In this document: piece by piece, positions 4,288-9,026 of the stretch
Position numbering within the stretch: the first letter of the stretch is position 1
Layout: every line of letters begins with the position of its first letter
Origin: Bacteroidales bacterium
Lineage (GTDB): Bacteria > Bacteroidota > Bacteroidia > Bacteroidales > Muribaculaceae
Direction: 5' to 3'
NCBI GenBank assembly: GCA_019416425.1
Contig: DXXK01000098.1
Coordinates: 1 to 9,026 of the forward strand
DNA length: 9,026 bases
Program-made: the position numbers and the translations under genes
Notes under the pieces: model-generated
Databases searched by the model: none
The model's input: the letters and a program-made list of their open reading frames with translations, nothing else
What the model was told of the DNA's origin: nothing

Positions 4288-6659
4288 TGGAATTTCATCC
4301 CCTCCAGATACTGCGAGGGGATTTCATCTATATCCCTACGGTTCTGTTCACTCAGCACCACATCCTGAATCCCGGCACGTTTCGCCGCCAGGATTTTTTC
4401 TTTTATGCCACCCACAGGGAGGACTTTGCCACGTAGCGTCAGCTCTCCGGTCATGGCCAGTCTGGGACGCACCTTACGATTGGTCATTGCCGAAGCAATG
4501 GAGGTAAGCATAGTTATACCGGCTGAGGGACCGTCCTTAGGAACCGCCCCCTCGGGGACATGGATGTGAAGCTCGTGGTTCTCAAACATCAGACGGTCTA
4601 TCCTGTACTGTCCGGCATGCGCCTTCAAGAATCCAAGAGCCAATGCCGCAGATTCCTTCATTACATCACCGAGATTGCCGGTCAGCGTGAGCTTGAAATC
4701 CTTGCCGGGCGCGACGGATGACTCGATAAAGAGAATCTCGCCACCAGCCTGTGTCCATGCGAGTCCGGTCACTATTCCGGCCACATCATTGCCTTCGTAC
4801 TTGTCGGGATAGTTGGTTTGTTTGCCGAGCATCTCACATACTGCATCCTTGTCGATGGAATGATCGAAATCCTCCTCCGAAACTTTCTTGCGCGCAAGCT
4901 TTCGGAGAATCTCAGCAATGCGTTTTTCAAGCTGGCGCACACCGCTCTCGCGTGTGTAAAAGGTGATTATCTCATGCAGAGCCTGGTCGGTAAAAGTTAT
5001 CTCATTATTTTCAAAACCATGGCGTTCAAGATTCCGGGGTATGAGGTGACGTTTTGCAATCTCTATCTTCTCGTCCTCCACATAACCACCGATCTCGATA
5101 ACCTCCATGCGGTCCAGCAAGGGTGCGGAGATATTGTCGAGCGAGTTAGCCGTTGCTATGAATATGATCTTAGACAGATCATAATCGTGGTCGATGTAGT
5201 TGTCGTGGAATCTGTTGTTCTGTTCCGGATCCAGCACCTCCAGCAGAGCGGTCTGAGGATCACCCTTATAGTCAGCTCCCAGTTTGTCGATTTCATCCAG
5301 TACCATTACAGGGTCAGATGTTCCGCATTTTTCCAAAGCCGATATGATGCGGCCTGGCATCGCGCCGAGGTATGTACGGCGGTGACCGCGAATCTCAGCC
5401 TCGTCGTGAACGCCACCAAGAGCCACGCGTACGTATTTGCGTCCCAGGGCTTCGGCGACTGACTTACCCAAAGATGTCTTGCCTACACCGGGGGGACCTA
5501 CGAGACACAGAATCGGAGCCTTGGTATCCTTACGGAGTTTAAGCACGGCCATCTGCTCTACAATTCGGTCCTTGACTTTCTCCAGGGCGTAATGGTCCCT
5601 GTTCAGGATGTCTTCAACATCCCGGAGCTTGAAGTCAGTGGCCGAACATATATCCCACGGAAGGTTCAGGAATGTATCAAGATACTGGTACTGCATGGCA
5701 TACTCTGGAGTGTTTGATGCGTACCGGAGCAGCTTGCGCATTTCCTTGTCGAAAGCTGCGCGGGTTTCGTTCGACCATGTTTTGGCATCGGCCCGCTGAC
5801 GGAGTTCCTCGTCATCGTTCTCATCGACTTCGATATTCATCTCCTGCTGCATGTTGCGGATCTGCGTGCGCAGGAATTCGGTCTTCTGACGCTCGCTGAG
5901 CTGTTGCATGGTGCGTCGCTGAATTTCCTCGCGCAGAGACAGCTTCTGGATATGCTCAGCCAGAATGGACATCAGTCCTTCGCGGCGCTGTTTCAGATCG
6001 GTCATCCATAGCAGCTGCTCTCGTTCCTTAGCCGATGCCGGAGAGTTAAGCATCATGAAGGAGAGCCTCTCGACCGTATCCTGCGGTATAAGCTTGAGAT
6101 TGTCGCGAAGTTCCTTCTGTGAATCGGGCATCAGGAATCCCAGGACTTTCTCGAAGAGGTCATTGAGCAATTCTGACGTCAATACCTGCTCAGGAGTGTG
6201 GGGGATAAGCGTGCATTCAATTTCCTGGACTGTTCCAACAGCAAAGTCACCGGCCCATGAGCCGTTAAGTACAGTTCCCTGGAAACCGCATTGCAAATGG
6301 TATTCCGCATCGGCGTTATCTGATCCGGCACGTACCAATAACGGTATCGCCACGACTCCACGGCAGTTCTTGAATTTGCTTGCAACGATCTGTTCAGGCA
6401 TCGTTTCGGCAAATTCCGATTCGGGAATCATGAATACCGGCTCATGGTTCTCGACAGCCCATTTCATAAGATCACGCTGGTAATCCGAAACCGGAGAGAA
6501 GGACATCAGGGTATATGGCACGGAGACCTGATCGTCAATCATCGGGAGGATCAGCATCGACGTGCATTTCAAGGGCACTTTGTATAATTTCTGGTCATCG
6601 AATATCGGATGTACTCCGTTGATGTCGTCCAGAATCTGGGTAACGTTTCTCTTGTTCAT
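4227..6659 (-). CDS. lon: ATP-dependent Lon protease
   Basis: An 810-residue Lon (S16 family), a cytoplasmic AAA+ serine protease that degrades misfolded and some regulatory proteins. Domains in order: an N-terminal domain (1-200) unlike the usual one, a long helical coiled region (about 200-300), the AAA+ module with Walker A GPPGVGKT (388-395), Walker B VMVLDEID (451-458) and ATAN (502-505), then the protease domain with PKDGPSAG containing catalytic Ser712 and GGIKEK with catalytic Lys755. The Ser-Lys distance (43 residues) equals that in E. coli Lon. Length is normal. The N-terminal substrate-binding domain lacks the common LPLRN-x-VLFPG type motif; 34-51 reads instead as a diverged hydrophobic segment. 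The ATG at 6659 follows a -7 box with a leader of about 17 nt and no Shine-Dalgarno sequence. The gene is convergent with the helicase gene (61-bp overlap) and divergent from trmN6. Confidence 0.97.
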   Translation of the reverse strand: MNKRNVTQILDDINGVHPIFDDQKLYKVPLKCTSMLILPMIDDQVSVPYTLMSFSPVSDYQRDLMKWAVENHEPVFMIPESEFAETMPEQIVASKFKNCRGVVAIPLLVRAGSDNADAEYHLQCGFQGTVLNGSWAGDFAVGTVQEIECTLIPHTPEQVLTSELLNDLFEKVLGFLMPDSQKELRDNLKLIPQDTVERLSFMMLNSPASAKEREQLLWMTDLKQRREGLMSILAEHIQKLSLREEIQRRTMQQLSERQKTEFLRTQIRNMQQEMNIEVDENDDEELRQRADAKTWSNETRAAFDKEMRKLLRYASNTPEYAMQYQYLDTFLNLPWDICSATDFKLRDVEDILNRDHYALEKVKDRIVEQMAVLKLRKDTKAPILCLVGPPGVGKTSLGKSVAEALGRKYVRVALGGVHDEAEIRGHRRTYLGAMPGRIISALEKCGTSDPVMVLDEIDKLGADYKGDPQTALLEVLDPEQNNRFHDNYIDHDYDLSKIIFIATANSLDNISAPLLDRMEVIEIGGYVEDEKIEIAKRHLIPRNLERHGFENNEITFTDQALHEIITFYTRESGVRQLEKRIAEILRKLARKKVSEEDFDHSIDKDAVCEMLGKQTNYPDKYEGNDVAGIVTGLAWTQAGGEILFIESSVAPGKDFKLTLTGNLGDVMKESAALALGFLKAHAGQYRIDRLMFENHELHIHVPEGAVPKDGPSAGITMLTSIASAMTNRKVRPRLAMTGELTLRGKVLPVGGIKEKILAAKRAGIQDVVLSEQNRRDIDEIPSQYLEGMKFHYVGFASEVLDFALLDDLAD

Positions 6660-6680
6660 TTGTCAATAGCAGAAGAATTG

Positions 6681-6688
6681 CAAAATTA
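6681..6688 (-). promoter_or_regulatory. Putative -7 box of lon
   Basis: The minus strand at 6688-6681 reads TAATTTTG, an exact TAnnTTTG match, giving a predicted start near 6676 and a leader of about 17 nt. No -33 TTTG is present at the usual spacing, and I recognise no CIRCE-type heat-shock repeat. The rest of the 131-bp lon-trmN6 gap holds no clear plus-strand promoter, only a 6-bp inverted repeat (6742-6747 with 6760-6765). Confidence 0.5.
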
Positions 6689-6790
6689 CAAAAAATCTTG
6701 TTATCATCAGTCATCGGGAGGCGGAAAAAATAAAAATCGTGCCTTTCCGTAATAATATAGAAAGGGATTATACCATACACTGACTCAAAC

Positions 6791-7516
6791 ATGGAGAAAG
6801 GAGTATTCAGGTTCAAACAATTTTCGTGCCAACATTACGGCAGTTCGATGCGAATAGGTGTCGATGCCGTGCTGCTGGGTGCCTGGGCGCGCGTCGATGG
6901 GAGCTGCATACTGGATGTCGGCACCGGTTGCGGCGTGATCGCACTGATGTGCGCCCAACGGAATCCCGCCACGATAATCGACGCGGTTGAGAATGACGCG
7001 CCATCGGTACAGGAAGCATCGGCAAATTTCCAGGCGTCGCCGTGGTCGGAAAGACTTCATGTGATTCATGAGAATTATTTGAATTTCAAACCTGATTATA
7101 AATACGATCGAATCGTCTCAAACCCCCCATATTTCAGTTCAGGAGTTGATGCAGATTCTTCTGTCCGTATGCATGCCAGGCATGAAGGAGATCTATCGCC
7201 GGTATCATTGCTTCAACACTCCCGCGAGCTACTGAATCCCGGTGGTACCGTCTCCATGATAGTCCCTTACCTTCGCGCTGATGAAATAATATCGGAAACC
7301 AGAGTCCTCAACTTCAACTTGACCCGTCGTCTTGACGTCCGTGGCAACGCCACCGCCCCCCTGAAACGAAGTCTCCTGGAATTTACTAATGTACTGATCA
7401 ATAACCAGGAATCATTAAATCCAGCCGTATCCGAACCATTAATTCTCGAAATCTCTCCATCCAAGCCTACTTATGAGTATCGAGAATTATGTAAGGAGTT
7501 TTATCTATATTTTTAG
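6791..7516 (+). CDS. trmN6: tRNA1(Val) (adenine(37)-N6)-methyltransferase
   Basis: A 241-residue class I SAM-dependent methyltransferase of the TrmN6 (YfiC) family, which in E. coli makes N6-methyladenosine at position 37 of tRNA1(Val). Visible are the family N-terminus FRFKQFSCQH with MRIGVDAVLLGAW (20-32), the SAM-binding motif I LDVGTGCGVIAL (41-52), the acidic strand-2 end DAVEND (64-69), SPW (83-85), the catalytic NPPYF (111-115) typical of amino-group methylation of adenine, and R-x3-ARH (126-131). Length matches the family. The start at 6791 places the family N-terminal motif within the first ten residues. The gene is divergent from lon and is followed after 5 nt by a membrane protein gene, suggesting co-transcription. 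No good -7/-33 pair is visible upstream. Confidence 0.93.
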   Translation: MEKGVFRFKQFSCQHYGSSMRIGVDAVLLGAWARVDGSCILDVGTGCGVIALMCAQRNPATIIDAVENDAPSVQEASANFQASPWSERLHVIHENYLNFKPDYKYDRIVSNPPYFSSGVDADSSVRMHARHEGDLSPVSLLQHSRELLNPGGTVSMIVPYLRADEIISETRVLNFNLTRRLDVRGNATAPLKRSLLEFTNVLINNQESLNPAVSEPLILEISPSKPTYEYRELCKEFYLYF

Positions 7517-7521
7517 TTTAC

Positions 7522-9026
7522 ATGAAAAAGGCATTTGTTGAGATAGCGGTATCAAAAATATACATCGCGGCGTTTCTCCTACTGTTCCTGGGGGTTGCCT
7601 TGACAGTAGGCTTCTGGTTCAGATGGTACTTTGCTTTGCCTGCATTGACATTGATGGGTTATGCATCCTACAAAGCATGCATGCAGATCCATAAAGTGAC
7701 AAGATCTGAGGCTACTCTCAGAGTTAACCTTGGAATGATTCTAATATTGCTAATCATTCCTATCTGGCTTATGGCTCTTGGTGTGGGAGGATTTATTGGT
7801 CAGGAACAGTTTGACAACTCATTCAGAAACGCAGTACTTTATGAATTAGTTAATAAACCATGGCCGGTAACTGATATAGTAGATGGCCAAGAATATTACC
7901 TAAGCTATTATTTCACATATTGGTTACCTGCGGCGACGTTGGGTAAATTATTTAATTCAATGACAGCAGCCTATCTCGGTCTGCTGATCTATGCATGGAT
8001 GTGGATTGCGCTTACAGTTCTGATGGTGATGAATTACTGCGGAGGCAGTAGAAACTTCTTTATAGGAATCCTATTATTATTTTTCGCACCTCCAATTATA
8101 TTAAATGAAATCGCTTTCCGATGGATTCTTGGATGGTATCAGGATATTTATACCCATCCTACAGCCTTCGGCTCTCCCACAATGACCTATAATTGCTTCT
8201 TCATTTACAACCAGACATTACCGGTTGTCACGGCAATTCCCTTGATGATGAGAATGCGAGAATATCCGGGAACTGTCGCTATGGCACTTGGGATGATATT
8301 TTACTACGGTCCATTGGAGACATTGCCACTGATTCCAGTAGCAGCTGTTTTAGTATTCAGAAACTTAAAAAGTTTCAGGACCACTGAAATGTGTGCAGCA
8401 ATAACCATGACTGTCCTGATCTCGATATTTTATCTCGGCAACTCGAATGGCACTCATCTGCAAGCAATATGGCAAGATGTATTTTCAGGGAAACAGGTTG
8501 TAGTCATGTTCATTGGATATGTAATCATATCAATAGCGGTTTTCCTGCCTTTTATATGGAAAAAGATAGCTCACAATGCATATTTCTGGATTTTGGTGAC
8601 TACGACCTTGCTGTTGTCTTTTATTATGCCGACTTACGGTGATTTTGATCCAAATGGAGGAAATTTCGATTATGGATGGAAATGTCCTGTAGCCTTGATG
8701 TTTGTACTTTATATGGAAATTGCTAAAGTCTGCTCAAATATAAGATGGTCGCACAACCGAACGGAATGCGTCTTGCTTGGACTGATACTTACAGTTGGAG
8801 TTGCATCGGGGTATAGATACTATTTTACGGCTGCACGCCATGTTGCATCTGGTATTTATCCATCCAGATATCCTTATGTTAAACGCCCGGAGCATCGAAA
8901 TGGAAAACTATTCCAATATGACAAAGAGGATCCTGGTTCCAAAGCTATCGCTGCAAGCTTTATTACTCCGGTTCCAACATTATATAGTACATACTTCATG
9001 CCGGAAAGATGTAAAGTTAGCACTGA
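7522..9026 (+). CDS. Large polytopic membrane protein, GT-C glycosyltransferase-like (partial, 3' end missing)
   Basis: An open frame from the ATG at 7522 to the window edge, 501 residues with no stop, so the protein continues. It is highly hydrophobic with about ten or more probable membrane helices, for example near 12-32, 70-92, 149-171, 178-195, 250-280, 290-305, 326-346, 353-370, 388-403 and 417-430. After helix 70-92 there is an outer loop with FDNSFRNAVLYELVNKPWPV (97-116) and YYLSYYFTYWLPAATLGKL (125-143). I associate this pattern (an acidic residue, RNA/HNA-x-L, WPV, YY-x3-YWLPA-x3-GK) with uncharacterised membrane proteins resembling GT-C transferases, which use polyprenyl-linked sugars. 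That link is inference, without a search. It starts 5 nt after trmN6 and is probably co-transcribed. By eye it is more AT-rich than its neighbours and may have a different history. No Shine-Dalgarno sequence lies near the start. Confidence 0.8.
   Translation, partial: MKKAFVEIAVSKIYIAAFLLLFLGVALTVGFWFRWYFALPALTLMGYASYKACMQIHKVTRSEATLRVNLGMILILLIIPIWLMALGVGGFIGQEQFDNSFRNAVLYELVNKPWPVTDIVDGQEYYLSYYFTYWLPAATLGKLFNSMTAAYLGLLIYAWMWIALTVLMVMNYCGGSRNFFIGILLLFFAPPIILNEIAFRWILGWYQDIYTHPTAFGSPTMTYNCFFIYNQTLPVVTAIPLMMRMREYPGTVAMALGMIFYYGPLETLPLIPVAAVLVFRNLKSFRTTEMCAAITMTVLISIFYLGNSNGTHLQAIWQDVFSGKQVVVMFIGYVIISIAVFLPFIWKKIAHNAYFWILVTTTLLLSFIMPTYGDFDPNGGNFDYGWKCPVALMFVLYMEIAKVCSNIRWSHNRTECVLLGLILTVGVASGYRYYFTAARHVASGIYPSRYPYVKRPEHRNGKLFQYDKEDPGSKAIAASFITPVPTLYSTYFMPERCKVST

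Noticed and set aside
4297..4322. 8-bp inverted repeat (ATCCCCTC/GAGGGGAT) just past the helicase stop, a possible terminator
   Set aside because: It lies inside the lon coding sequence and has no T-run after it on the plus strand (TTCATC follows). The arms are explained by Lon codons, so I did not call a terminator.
4818..5462. 214-codon plus-strand open frame inside lon
   Set aside because: It lies wholly antisense to the conserved AAA+ and protease-linker coding region of lon and shows no recognisable domain; it is a shadow of the lon codons.
5965..6483. 172-codon plus-strand open frame inside the 5' part of lon
   Set aside because: Antisense to lon, Ser/Arg-rich low-complexity product, no promoter or family motif; judged spurious.
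6742..6765. 6-bp inverted repeat CCTTTC/GAAAGG upstream of trmN6
   Set aside because: Short arms in AT-rich DNA with no promoter boxes or T-run nearby; expected by chance in a region of this size.
7492..7497. AAGGAG as a Shine-Dalgarno sequence for the membrane protein gene
   Set aside because: It is about 24 nt upstream of the ATG at 7522, too far for a ribosome binding site, and none of the other genes here uses one.

Overview
The window is chromosomal DNA from a Bacteroidota organism, most likely order Bacteroidales; a Muribaculaceae-like gut lineage is my best guess, without a database comparison. The evidence is the gene content (a PG_1098-type THUMP-like methyltransferase and a Bacteroidales-type ECF sigma factor), starts without Shine-Dalgarno sequences, and several matches to the Bacteroides promoter consensus (-33 TTTG / -7 TAnnTTTG, spacing 19-20 bp). 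There are seven protein genes, six complete and one cut by the right edge. I see no rRNA, tRNA, CRISPR array, insertion sequence or phage gene.

Layout. Positions 1-101 hold the terminator of the first gene. Three genes then run leftward on the minus strand: an ECF sigma factor (2816-2310), a class I SAM methyltransferase with a THUMP-like domain (2154-931) and a DPM1-type glycosyltransferase (827-102). They look like separate transcription units rather than one operon: the sigma gene ends in a clear intrinsic terminator, the methyltransferase has its own promoter, and the glycosyltransferase has its own -7 box. Divergent from the sigma gene is a DEAD-box RNA helicase (2989-4287, plus). It converges on lon (6659-4227, minus), and the two coding regions overlap tail to tail by 61 bp. 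Divergent from lon are trmN6 (6791-7516, plus) and, 5 nt downstream, a large polytopic membrane protein that runs off the window (7522 onward).

How the genes fit together. Most are housekeeping or stress-related: RNA remodelling, protein quality control, tRNA modification and alternative transcription. The GT2 enzyme probably makes a polyprenyl-phosphate sugar donor, and the truncated membrane protein resembles GT-C-type transferases that use such donors, but they are 6.7 kb apart and on opposite strands, so a link is only inference.

The most unusual observations are small-scale: a 19-bp exact inverted copy shared by the glycosyltransferase terminator and the end of the methyltransferase gene; a terminator whose T-tract doubles as the next promoter's -33 box, giving a probably leaderless mRNA; the 61-bp overlap of helicase and lon; and a Lon with an atypical N-terminal domain. 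I found no convincing new multi-gene system. No stretch longer than 300 bases lacks a gene.
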